Part shown: positions 1 to 5,911 of the stretch, piece after piece
Layout of the letters: every line of letters begins with the position of its first letter
How positions within the stretch are numbered: the stretch's first letter is position 1
Assembly (NCBI GenBank): GCA_002411085.1
Contig: DHQK01000062.1
Location: forward strand, 1 to 6,771
Direction: 5' to 3'
Origin: Marinilabilia sp. UBA5340
GTDB taxonomy: Bacteria; Bacteroidota; Bacteroidia; Bacteroidales; Marinilabiliaceae
DNA: 6,771 bases
Position numbers and translations under genes: made by a program
Notes under the pieces: generated by a model
Seen by the model: the letters and a program-made list of their open reading frames with translations, nothing else
Told to the model about the DNA's origin: nothing
Databases searched by the model: none

Positions 1-221
1 ATGTAGCCATACCAGGCCAATACAACTTCAAAAAGTTGATTGTAATTGTCTGGGGTTCGTTCTGCTGCCATCTGCTCCATGGTGCTTTTCCATGGCTCCA
101 TATTGGTGGTGGTGTACCACTCAAAAAACAGGGAATCCCTGCTTTCAGCCCTTGATTCCTGAAAGCTGAATGCTAAGAGTATTGCCAAAATTGAGAGTAT
201 TATATGGTTCTTCCTTTCCAT
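1..221 (-). CDS. Exported protein of unknown function, N-terminal part only (runs off the left edge)
   Basis: An open frame begins at an ATG at 221-219 and continues without a stop for 73 codons to the window edge, so only the N-terminus is present. The start looks like a Sec signal peptide: charged residues 2-6 (ERKNH), a hydrophobic stretch at about 7-20, and a plausible signal peptidase I site after SRA at residues 23-25. The mature part begins acidic and then turns amphipathic and aromatic (FFEWY, later LAWYGY), suggesting a helical, possibly TPR-like protein; that is only an impression. The ATG lies inside the 3' end of the upstream glycosyltransferase gene, overlapping it by 22 nt, so translational coupling is likely. 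No strong Shine-Dalgarno site is seen. I do not recognise the family. Its role in carotenoid synthesis, export or attachment is unknown, and it may simply be a neighbour. Confidence 0.68.
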   Translation of the reverse strand, partial: MERKNHIILSILAILLAFSFQESRAESRDSLFFEWYTTTNMEPWKSTMEQMAAERTPDNYNQLFEVVLAWYGY

Positions 222-1297
222 GTGGTTCTTTTTTGAATGACCTGCCGGGTGGCGTTGAAAAACAGGTGGATGAGCGTTATTTGTTGCAGGGGCATCAGAA
301 TCAGGTTTTTTAAGATCGATTGGCCGCTCGCTGCGGAGACAAAGATACGCATGGTCACCAATAACAGAAAATATGCCAAAAGCCAGTTGCCTGACAAGGT
401 CAGCAAAACCGGGAGCCACCCCAGAGATGAAAACACCACGTACAACCAGCCTGCTCCGATGCTTCCGCCAAAAAAGAAACGGGCACTGCGTGACAATCCT
501 GATAAGGCTTCTTCATAGTTTCGGTACATTCGACATTTGAGACCTTCAGGGGCCAGGGCTGTTCTGACTGTCAGCCCTTCCTGTTTTATGTACTGTGCGA
601 TGGCAATATCCTCAACCGCCTGATGACGTTGGTTCTTATGAAAGTTCTGTTGGCGGTAACGCTCTGCTTCAAAAAGCATAAACTGGCCATTGGCAGCACT
701 GAATATTTTCAGTGGGATGAATTGTGCAACAGCTAATGGGAGTACCGAGACGAGGATAATGTTGACTTGAGATACAAGCAGCCACTCTCCCAGGCTTCTC
801 ATTTCCTGACGCGGAAAGAAAGAGAATAAGGCCAGTTGATGACGTTTTAAATATGAAAGGGCTTGATCTATGGCTTCCTGGGTTGCTACAACATCGGCAT
901 CAAGAAAGAGAAAATAGCTCCCTTTAGCTTGTAGTGCCAATTGATGACAGGCATGGTTTTTCCCTTTCCAGCCTTGAGGTAGGGAACTGCCTTCAATTAA
1001 TCGTATCCGGGAGTCATAATGGCTCCAGAGGTTGACTATACTGGAAGTTTCGTCTTCCGACAAATCATTGTAGATGAGGATTTCTCCAACGGTGTTGTCG
1101 CAATGGAGCAGGCTTTGCAGGAGCCGTGGCAGATTATGCGCTTCGTTGCGTGCCGGGACAAGAATAGAAATCTCCCCTTTTTGTTTGGGTGATGGCTGAG
1201 AGCGTGGAGCGCCTGTGACAAGGTTTAGCAACGATGTCAGCCATCGGATGGTAAGAATGGCAAAGGAGATGTATGCAATAATTCGTAGGACTTCCAT
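200..1297 (-). CDS. Family 2 glycosyltransferase, probable carotenoid glycosyltransferase (CruG/CrtQ-like)
   Basis: A membrane-associated GT2 enzyme of 365 residues, close to the length of CruG- and CrtQ-type carotenoid glycosyltransferases (CrtQ is about 375). In order: an N-terminal hydrophobic anchor (about 3-24); the nucleotide-sugar fold opening with ISILVPARNE (43-52) and an acidic YND (76-78); GWKGKNHAC (109-117); the metal-binding DAD (133-135) after a hydrophobic strand; an acceptor-side NGQF (203-206); the probable catalytic ED pair (229-230); and C-terminal membrane segments (about 282-345). It likely moves a sugar from a nucleotide donor to the hydroxyl made by the hydratase encoded upstream, at the cytoplasmic membrane. 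It starts 5 nt after the acyltransferase stop and overlaps the next gene by 22 nt. Fold and context are clear. Sugar, acceptor and position are inferred, and other lipid or hopanoid-associated GT2 roles are not excluded by sequence alone. Confidence 0.85.
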   Translation of the reverse strand: MEVLRIIAYISFAILTIRWLTSLLNLVTGAPRSQPSPKQKGEISILVPARNEAHNLPRLLQSLLHCDNTVGEILIYNDLSEDETSSIVNLWSHYDSRIRLIEGSSLPQGWKGKNHACHQLALQAKGSYFLFLDADVVATQEAIDQALSYLKRHQLALFSFFPRQEMRSLGEWLLVSQVNIILVSVLPLAVAQFIPLKIFSAANGQFMLFEAERYRQQNFHKNQRHQAVEDIAIAQYIKQEGLTVRTALAPEGLKCRMYRNYEEALSGLSRSARFFFGGSIGAGWLYVVFSSLGWLPVLLTLSGNWLLAYFLLLVTMRIFVSAASGQSILKNLILMPLQQITLIHLFFNATRQVIQKRTTWKGRTI

Positions 1298-1302
1298 TGT
1301 TG

Positions 1303-1917
1303 CTAAAGATCAGTGTTTTTGTTGTGATGATCAATGCATTCGTTCATGAAATCATTAAAAGCTTTTTCTGTTGGAATAGTGCCATCTGAATTCAGATTTT
1401 TGATGTAGAGCCACAAAGAAGGTTTTGGATTTCCGAAATAGTCGATGAGCGTGACTACCATTTTGACAGTTGGATTGGTTTTTTGTATCAGTCGCTCCAC
1501 GCCCGGTTCAAATTCCAGATAGCGGGTGGCCTGGGCCTGGAGCTTTCCTTGCGGATACATCAGCAATAGGTTATTGGAACTGTTCTCAAGTATTTTTTTC
1601 GCGTAGATGAAAGAGACCGGTGTGCTGGAGTGGTTTCGGCGAATGGAAAATGCTCCTCCCCGGGCGAGGAATTTTCGTTTTTCCAGTTCTTCTTCGAGCA
1701 TCATTACATGAAATTTTTTTCCCCATAGTTTGTTATTCAGGTAGTTGATGAAAAAGCCATCCCACCAGGAAAAATGGTTGTTAATAACTAATAGGGGAGA
1801 GTTATCTGCAGCAATATCACCTTCAATGAAGATATTTTTGAATTTTAGACGAACCAGTAGCTTGGTGAAGTGTCTGAAAAACCAGGTATATACAGGATGG
1901 TGCGAAGCTTTTATCAT
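1303..1917 (-). CDS. PlsC/LPLAT-like acyltransferase, probable carotenoid-glycoside acyltransferase
   Basis: A 204-residue protein of the glycerolphosphate/lysophospholipid acyltransferase superfamily. Block I is NHFSWWD with the catalytic HX4D pair at H48 and D53; block II is GAFSIRR (88-94); block III appears as YPQGK (121-125) in place of the usual EGTR-like motif, a form I associate with small Bacteroidota members of this family. I chose the ATG at 1917 over an in-frame TTG at 1974. The TTG would overlap cruF by 35 nt and add a low-complexity Phe/Ser tail, whereas MIKASHHP is a typical family start. It lies 22 nt after cruF and 5 nt before the glycosyltransferase. Between those genes, the likely job is to transfer a fatty acyl group to the sugar of the glycosylated carotenoid. 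A role in phospholipid synthesis is possible but less supported by context. It does not resemble staphylococcal CrtO, which has the same chemical role. Confidence 0.82.
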   Translation of the reverse strand: MIKASHHPVYTWFFRHFTKLLVRLKFKNIFIEGDIAADNSPLLVINNHFSWWDGFFINYLNNKLWGKKFHVMMLEEELEKRKFLARGGAFSIRRNHSSTPVSFIYAKKILENSSNNLLLMYPQGKLQAQATRYLEFEPGVERLIQKTNPTVKMVVTLIDYFGNPKPSLWLYIKNLNSDGTIPTEKAFNDFMNECIDHHNKNTDL

Positions 1918-1939
1918 AAAATTGGAAATAATTTCGCGG

Positions 1940-2599
1940 TTAAAGGATGAGGTTGAGAAGAAAGAAAAATGCAATTTGTGCTGCCAGCAAACCCGGGGCT
2001 ACGGGGTTTTTGTAGTGGGTGCCGGCCAACCGAAATACTCCCAGAAAAACGAAGGAGATGACAAACCAGGCCAGATAGTTTTGATGGGGAACTGCATTGT
2101 TTCCCCAGCTCCACATATCCGTGGCTATGGCTACAGGTTCCAGAAAAAGATCGTATCCTGCCATTAGGGAAGATCCGATAAAGAGTTGACCTATGATGTG
2201 GGTGTTGATTTCGCGCACCAATTGCCATACAATATAGATCAGCATTAGCCAGTTAATGCCAATTAATATCGGGGTGTTCATGATTTTTGGGCCCAGTGTG
2301 GCTCCATATTGATATTCTCCAAAAACGACCCCGCTGTTTACTCCGATAGCCTCAATCAGAATACCTCCCAAAAATACAAATACGGAGGCAGCTATAAATT
2401 TTAAACTCCAGGGCCGGTGAAACCAAAACATCAGGACGGTGGATAAGAGAATGGAAAACCCCGTGAGGTTTGTGAACAAGTCCCTGGTCTGTGGAAAGGT
2501 AAATCCCGCAATTCCCACAGAATAGTAGATGATCCAGAACTTATTGATTCTGGAGGGTATCAGGTGGATTTGTGTTAGCTTTTTGATGGCTGACTTCAT
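1940..2599 (-). CDS. cruF: CruF-type carotenoid 1',2'-hydratase (carotenoid biosynthesis protein, former DUF422)
   Basis: A 219-residue integral membrane protein with about six or seven hydrophobic segments. Family-type motifs are visible: E83 followed by GVNSGVVFGEYQYG (86-99) and LGP (102-104), P110 with NW (116-117) in the next helix, D150 and LEPVA (153-157), then a W-x-W (163-165). This pattern belongs to the CruF / bisanhydrobacterioruberin hydratase family, which adds water across the 1',2' double bond of a psi end group to give a tertiary 1'-hydroxyl. It is unrelated to CrtC, the hydratase of purple bacteria. The ATG overlaps the crtD stop by 4 nt (ATGA), so the two are probably translationally coupled, fitting consecutive steps on the same end of the carotenoid. 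Family is confident. Whether the substrate is gamma-carotene, lycopene or a ketolated derivative cannot be read from the sequence. Confidence 0.9.
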   Translation of the reverse strand: MKSAIKKLTQIHLIPSRINKFWIIYYSVGIAGFTFPQTRDLFTNLTGFSILLSTVLMFWFHRPWSLKFIAASVFVFLGGILIEAIGVNSGVVFGEYQYGATLGPKIMNTPILIGINWLMLIYIVWQLVREINTHIIGQLFIGSSLMAGYDLFLEPVAIATDMWSWGNNAVPHQNYLAWFVISFVFLGVFRLAGTHYKNPVAPGLLAAQIAFFFLLNLIL

Positions 2600-4068
2600 A
2601 GTTTCTCTATTTCTTTTTCAACTATTTTTGCGGAGGCAAGGCAAAGTGGAATTCCACCTCCGGGGTGCACACTTCCTCCAGTGAAAAACAAGTTTTTTAT
2701 CTCCCTGGAACGGTTTTGGTGCCGAAGGAATGCCGACCAAATAGAGTTGGAATTATTCCCGTACAACGCACCCCGATAGGAGCCTGTTCGCTCTTCTATG
2801 GAGGTGGGTGTGGCTACTTCTTCGAAAAGCAAATCTTTTTCAGGATCCACTTTCAGGGTTCGTTTGATTTTATTGATGATGTGTGAGCGGGCCTCACTTA
2901 CCGATACTTGCTGCCCGTTTTGTCCGGAGGGCGGAACATTAATCATCACAAACCAGTTCTCCATGCCTTCCGGTGCATCTGAATTTACTGCTTTTGAGCT
3001 GATAAATATATAAACTGTGGGATCGTCAAAAAGTTGCTGCTTTTCGAAGATGGCACGAAATTCATTTTTGTAATCGTTGGAAAAAAGAATGTTATGCACG
3101 TCCAACTGCGGGTGGGAACGCTTCATTCCCCAATAAAAAATCAACGCAGAGGAGGAGAGTGCCGGTTTTTTGACCGCTCGCGGTTTTCTGAGTTGTTGGG
3201 CCTGATTCCGGTAAAAAGTGTTGACATCCACATCAGAGATCACAATGTCAGCACTAAAATGCTCCGAGGTGGTGATAACCTGACTGATGCTTCGGTTCTC
3301 TGTTTTTAAACCGATGACTTTGGATCGGAAACGAAATTCGACACCCAGCTGTAAAGCCTTTTGGTAGATGGCCTCTACAATACTGTACATACCTTTTTTG
3401 GGGAAGTAAGCCCCGTCGTTATGTTCCAGGTGTGATATCATATTTAGCATGCTGGAAGCCTGATAGGGCGATGATCCGTTGTAGGTGGCATAACGATCGA
3501 ATAGTTGGATAACATGGGGACTGTGAAAATACTGTCGGTTTTCTTTGTGCATGGTGCGAACAGGATTCACTGTCAGGAGTGGCTGTAATTCCTTTGGCTG
3601 TTTTCCGAGAGCTGACTTGAAAAGACTGTTGATCGGGTTGAAAATAAACAGATCGGCTGCAGCCAGGTAGCGGTTTTGTGCCGTTTTCAAATATTTTAAT
3701 ATATGATTTGCGGGTTCCCCTGTTTTTTCTTCTACCTCATTGGCAAATTCTAAAGGATCATCAGGTACATTTATTATGGTCCCATCCTCATAAAAATAGC
3801 GACATACATTATGGAGCTTTCTGAAGTGGAAAAGATCGTGGTCAGGGGTATTGCGGATATTCAAAAGATCTGTCACCAGATGTGGTAAGGTGAACAGGGA
3901 CGGGCCTGTGTCGAAGCGAAAACCATCTTTTTGTATTTGCTGTATTTTTCCGCCCGGGGTGTTATTTTTTTCCAGCACCAGTACTTCGTAATTGGCGGCC
4001 GCCATCCGGACAGCTGCTGCAAGCCCGCCAATTCCTGCTCCTATTATGATGCACTGTTTTTGTTTCAT
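2596..4068 (-). CDS. crtD: CrtD-like carotenoid 3',4'-desaturase (CrtI-family FAD oxidoreductase)
   Basis: A 490-residue flavoprotein with an N-terminal Rossmann fold: GAGIGG (10-15), E33 at the end of the second strand to bind the FAD ribose, and PGGK (38-41). The family phrase FRFDTGPSLFTLP follows at about 50-62. The C-terminal FAD motif is FFTGGSVHPGGGIPLCLASAK (461-481); the HPGGGIP form separates CrtD-type enzymes from CrtI, whose motif is PGTGLPM. Bacteroidota CrtD desaturates the 3',4' bond of 1'-hydroxycarotenoids, which agrees with the overlapping hydratase gene. It is the first gene of the minus-strand set. Its ATG is preceded by an A-rich leader (4069-4084) without a Shine-Dalgarno site, common in Bacteroidota. 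Related diapocarotenoid or ketolase-like members of the superfamily are the main alternatives, but motif and context favour CrtD. Confidence 0.85.
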   Translation of the reverse strand: MKQKQCIIIGAGIGGLAAAVRMAAANYEVLVLEKNNTPGGKIQQIQKDGFRFDTGPSLFTLPHLVTDLLNIRNTPDHDLFHFRKLHNVCRYFYEDGTIINVPDDPLEFANEVEEKTGEPANHILKYLKTAQNRYLAAADLFIFNPINSLFKSALGKQPKELQPLLTVNPVRTMHKENRQYFHSPHVIQLFDRYATYNGSSPYQASSMLNMISHLEHNDGAYFPKKGMYSIVEAIYQKALQLGVEFRFRSKVIGLKTENRSISQVITTSEHFSADIVISDVDVNTFYRNQAQQLRKPRAVKKPALSSSALIFYWGMKRSHPQLDVHNILFSNDYKNEFRAIFEKQQLFDDPTVYIFISSKAVNSDAPEGMENWFVMINVPPSGQNGQQVSVSEARSHIINKIKRTLKVDPEKDLLFEEVATPTSIEERTGSYRGALYGNNSNSIWSAFLRHQNRSREIKNLFFTGGSVHPGGGIPLCLASAKIVEKEIEKL

Positions 4069-4084
4069 TTTTTTTATTTAAAAG

Positions 4085-4120
4085 TAAACAAAGTGTTTAG
4101 ATTGTATGTTTAAACTTTGT
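4085..4120. promoter_or_regulatory. Candidate operator: nested palindromes built from TAAACA/TGTTTA half-sites
   Basis: TAAACA (4085-4090) and TGTTTA (4094-4099) form a perfect inverted repeat with a 3-nt spacer. A second TGTTTA (4107-4112) overlaps the 8-bp palindrome GTTTAAAC (4108-4115), and the two TGTTTA copies are 13 bp apart. A larger inverted repeat, ACAAAGT (4088-4094) against ACTTTGT (4114-4120), encloses the rest. The cluster ends 17 bp from the crtD start, where a bound repressor would block transcription. Light-responsive MerR-family regulators of the CarH/LitR type control crt genes in several bacteria and bind such paired sites; assigning one here is inference, since no regulator gene is in the window. 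Confidence 0.45.
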
Positions 4121-4155
4121 AATAATTTTCCTTTAAATTAGTTTTTTGCGATTTT

Positions 4156-4184
4156 TTGAGTATTAATAGTGTTTCTATTATAAT
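4156..4184 (+). promoter_or_regulatory. Possible crtI-crtB promoter
   Basis: TTGAGT (4156-4161) and TATAAT (4179-4184) are spaced by 17 nt and face crtI. This fits the general sigma-70 pattern, but Bacteroidota housekeeping sigma prefers a TTTG / TAnnTTTG pair, and A/T-rich DNA yields such matches by chance. If used, it would give a leader of roughly 200 nt before crtI. The -10 overlaps the right arm of the small hairpin at 4164-4180. Confidence 0.22.
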
Positions 4185-4371
4185 GATAAATGTTGAACGT
4201 ATTTAGTGAAAAACCTGAAAGAATGTTTGTCACCCTTCCATTCGTAACTAATTGACCTGGTGGAATTCGCATGTATGAACGGATACAGGGTCTTTGGGGT
4301 AATTATTCCCGGGGTTGTATCATGAAGATAAGAATTAATCAGTAAAAGGTTGAAATTAAAAGAAAATTGAG

Positions 4372-4389
4372 TGAAATTGAAATTGAAAT
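4372..4389 (+). repeat. Hexanucleotide tandem repeat (TGAAAT)x3 in the crtI leader
   Basis: Three exact, contiguous copies of TGAAAT end 9 nt before the crtI ATG, and a further TGAAATT lies at 4351-4357. The block is A-rich and lacks a Shine-Dalgarno core, so it may simply serve as an unstructured A-rich ribosome landing site. Copy-number change in a hexamer would not shift a reading frame here but would alter spacing to the start. Confidence 0.6.
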
Positions 4390-4398
4390 CCACAATCC

Positions 4399-5874
4399 AT
4401 GAGTAAAGTTTTAATTGCAGGAACAGGTCTCGGAGGACTTGCCACAGCACTTCGGCTCACCAGTAAAGGCCATGAGGTGGTGATGGTAGAAAAATTCCAT
4501 CAGGCAGGAGGACGCCTCAACAGGCTTACCAAAGATGGTTTTACTTTTGATATGGGGCCATCTTTTTTTAGCATGAGTTATGAGTTTCATGAGCTTGCAC
4601 GTTCCTGCAACTGGAAACTTCCATTCGAATTTCATGAATTGGATCCTTTGTATGCCGTAAACTTTTCAGATACCGGGAAAACCTACAAAATATACAAAGA
4701 CACCAAAAAACTTGCTGAAGAATTCGCAGGTGTTGAACCAGACCTGGAGAAAAAATTGAATCGTTACCTGCAAACTACTGGAGCGCTGTTTCATGATACC
4801 GAAAATCTCATTATTCGTCGAAATTTCAATCATTGGTGGGAATACCTGCAGGCTTTGGTACAAGTGCCGGTAAAGCACGCTCCCAAGTTGTTCCGTACAT
4901 TTTGGAGCGAGGTGGAACGTCATTTTGATTCCAGGGAGGTTAAAGAAATTTTATCGCTGGTTGCATTTTTTCTGGGGGGAACTCCTTTCGATACCCCGGC
5001 TGTTTTTACGATGCTTTCTTACACGGAACTGAAGCACGATGGTTACTACAATGTGCGGGGTGGAATGTATAAAATTGTGGAAGGGTTGGAAGCGGAATTG
5101 AAAAAGCGGGGTGTTCAAATTCACTACAATACGGAAATTGTGGATGTTGAATCTGTTGGTAGTCGGGTTTCTGCTCTCATAGATAAAGCTGGTCATCGTT
5201 GGGTAGCCGATCAATTTGTCATTAATGCTGATGCAGCATGGTTTCGGGGGGCTATTTTAAATCGAAGATCCTTCAGGATGGATAAACTTGATGAGATGCG
5301 CTGGACGATGGCTCCGCTAACGATATATCTTGGGGTAAAAGGAAAGATTCCGAATATCCATCATCACAACTATTTCCTGGGAGCCAATTTCAGAGATTAT
5401 GCCAACGGAATATTTAAGAATCAGGTTTCGCTTCAAAAACCATATTACTATGTAAATGTACTGTCACGGCACAATCCGGAGAGCGCCCCTGAGGGATGCG
5501 AGTCCCTTTTTATTTTGGTTCCGGTTCCCGATCTTCGGTTTCGGCCCGATTGGTCTGACAGGGAGGAAATTACCAATGGTATTTTGGAAGATCTGTCTCA
5601 AAGGATTGGATTTGACCTGATTCAAAACCGCATCACCCAAACTGTTTATACTCCCGTGGAGTGGGAGAAAATGTTTAATCTGCATCGCGGTAGTGGTTTG
5701 GGACTAGGGCACAATATGGGCCAGATGGCTTATCTGCGTCCTTCTAACAAAGATGAAAAACTGAAAAACCTGTTTTATACCGGAGCTTCTACTGTTCCGG
5801 GTACGGGGCTGCCCATGGTGGTCATTGGTTCAAAGCTGACGGTCGGGCAAATGGAAGATTCCAGGAACACATGA
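4399..5874 (+). CDS. crtI: Phytoene desaturase CrtI
   Basis: A 491-residue FAD-dependent carotenoid desaturase that introduces successive double bonds into phytoene, normally giving lycopene (or neurosporene or didehydrolycopene in variants). The start gives an immediate Rossmann motif, GTGLGG (8-13), in which the usual GAG is GTG, with E31 at the ribose position and GGRLNRL just after. FTFDMGPSFF follows at about 48-57. The C-terminus carries FYTGASTVPGTGLPMVV (459-475), the PGTGLPM signature of CrtI proper, distinguishing it from the divergent CrtD-like paralogue with HPGGGIP. Length is normal for the family. It is the first gene of the plus-strand pair and lies 37 nt before crtB, so the two early pathway genes are probably cotranscribed. 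The number of desaturation steps cannot be read from the sequence. Confidence 0.92.
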   Translation: MSKVLIAGTGLGGLATALRLTSKGHEVVMVEKFHQAGGRLNRLTKDGFTFDMGPSFFSMSYEFHELARSCNWKLPFEFHELDPLYAVNFSDTGKTYKIYKDTKKLAEEFAGVEPDLEKKLNRYLQTTGALFHDTENLIIRRNFNHWWEYLQALVQVPVKHAPKLFRTFWSEVERHFDSREVKEILSLVAFFLGGTPFDTPAVFTMLSYTELKHDGYYNVRGGMYKIVEGLEAELKKRGVQIHYNTEIVDVESVGSRVSALIDKAGHRWVADQFVINADAAWFRGAILNRRSFRMDKLDEMRWTMAPLTIYLGVKGKIPNIHHHNYFLGANFRDYANGIFKNQVSLQKPYYYVNVLSRHNPESAPEGCESLFILVPVPDLRFRPDWSDREEITNGILEDLSQRIGFDLIQNRITQTVYTPVEWEKMFNLHRGSGLGLGHNMGQMAYLRPSNKDEKLKNLFYTGASTVPGTGLPMVVIGSKLTVGQMEDSRNT

Positions 5875-5911
5875 GTATTAAAGGTGATTGATTAACCAAA
5901 AATGTAGGGTC

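Larger units (their letters stand above)
4069..4398. promoter_or_regulatory. Divergent control region between the crtD and crtI sets
   Basis: A 330-bp stretch, clearly more AT-rich than its flanking genes, separates the starts of the two divergent sets and must hold promoters for both. On the crtD side are clustered TAAACA/TGTTTA half-sites. In the middle are an A/T-rich promoter-like stretch and a 6-bp hairpin (TAATAG 4164-4169 / CTATTA 4175-4180). On the crtI side is an A-rich leader with a hexanucleotide repeat. A second promoter-like pair, TTGACC (4252-4257) and TATGAA (4274-4279) spaced 16 nt, also faces crtI but is weaker. I found no clean copy of the Bacteroidota TTTG / TAnnTTTG promoter in either direction. 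A 24-codon ORF at 4271-4345 is not supported as a gene. Confidence 0.75.

Noticed and set aside
237..518. A 93-codon plus-strand open frame opposite the glycosyltransferase C-terminus
   Set aside because: It lies antisense to membrane-segment codons of a clear GT2 gene, with no motif and no plausible ribosome binding context.
1918..1974. An extended acyltransferase start at the TTG at 1974, giving 223 residues
   Set aside because: The extension overlaps the cruF 3' end, starts with TTG and adds a Phe/Ser-rich stretch without family support; the ATG at 1917 gives a typical family N-terminus.
1745..2167. A 140-codon plus-strand open frame opposite the acyltransferase and cruF
   Set aside because: It spans two well-supported genes on the other strand, has no recognisable motif and low-complexity composition; it is a shadow frame.
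4164..4180. The TAATAG/CTATTA hairpin as a terminator
   Set aside because: It has an all A/T-rich 6-bp stem with no T tract after it, and it lies between divergent genes where no transcript is expected to end.
4271..4345. A 24-codon plus-strand ORF that could be a leader peptide
   Set aside because: It has no Shine-Dalgarno site, no run of regulatory codons and no attenuator-like hairpin after it; the length is expected by chance.
4178..4450. A 90-codon minus-strand open frame crossing the intergenic region and the crtI start
   Set aside because: It overlaps the crtI Rossmann motif on the other strand, and its Asn/Phe repeats come from translating the A-rich leader.
5888..5911. An extended crtB start at the TTG at 5888
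   Set aside because: A normal ATG with AGGGT upstream lies 24 nt downstream, and the extra eight residues match nothing expected in phytoene synthases.
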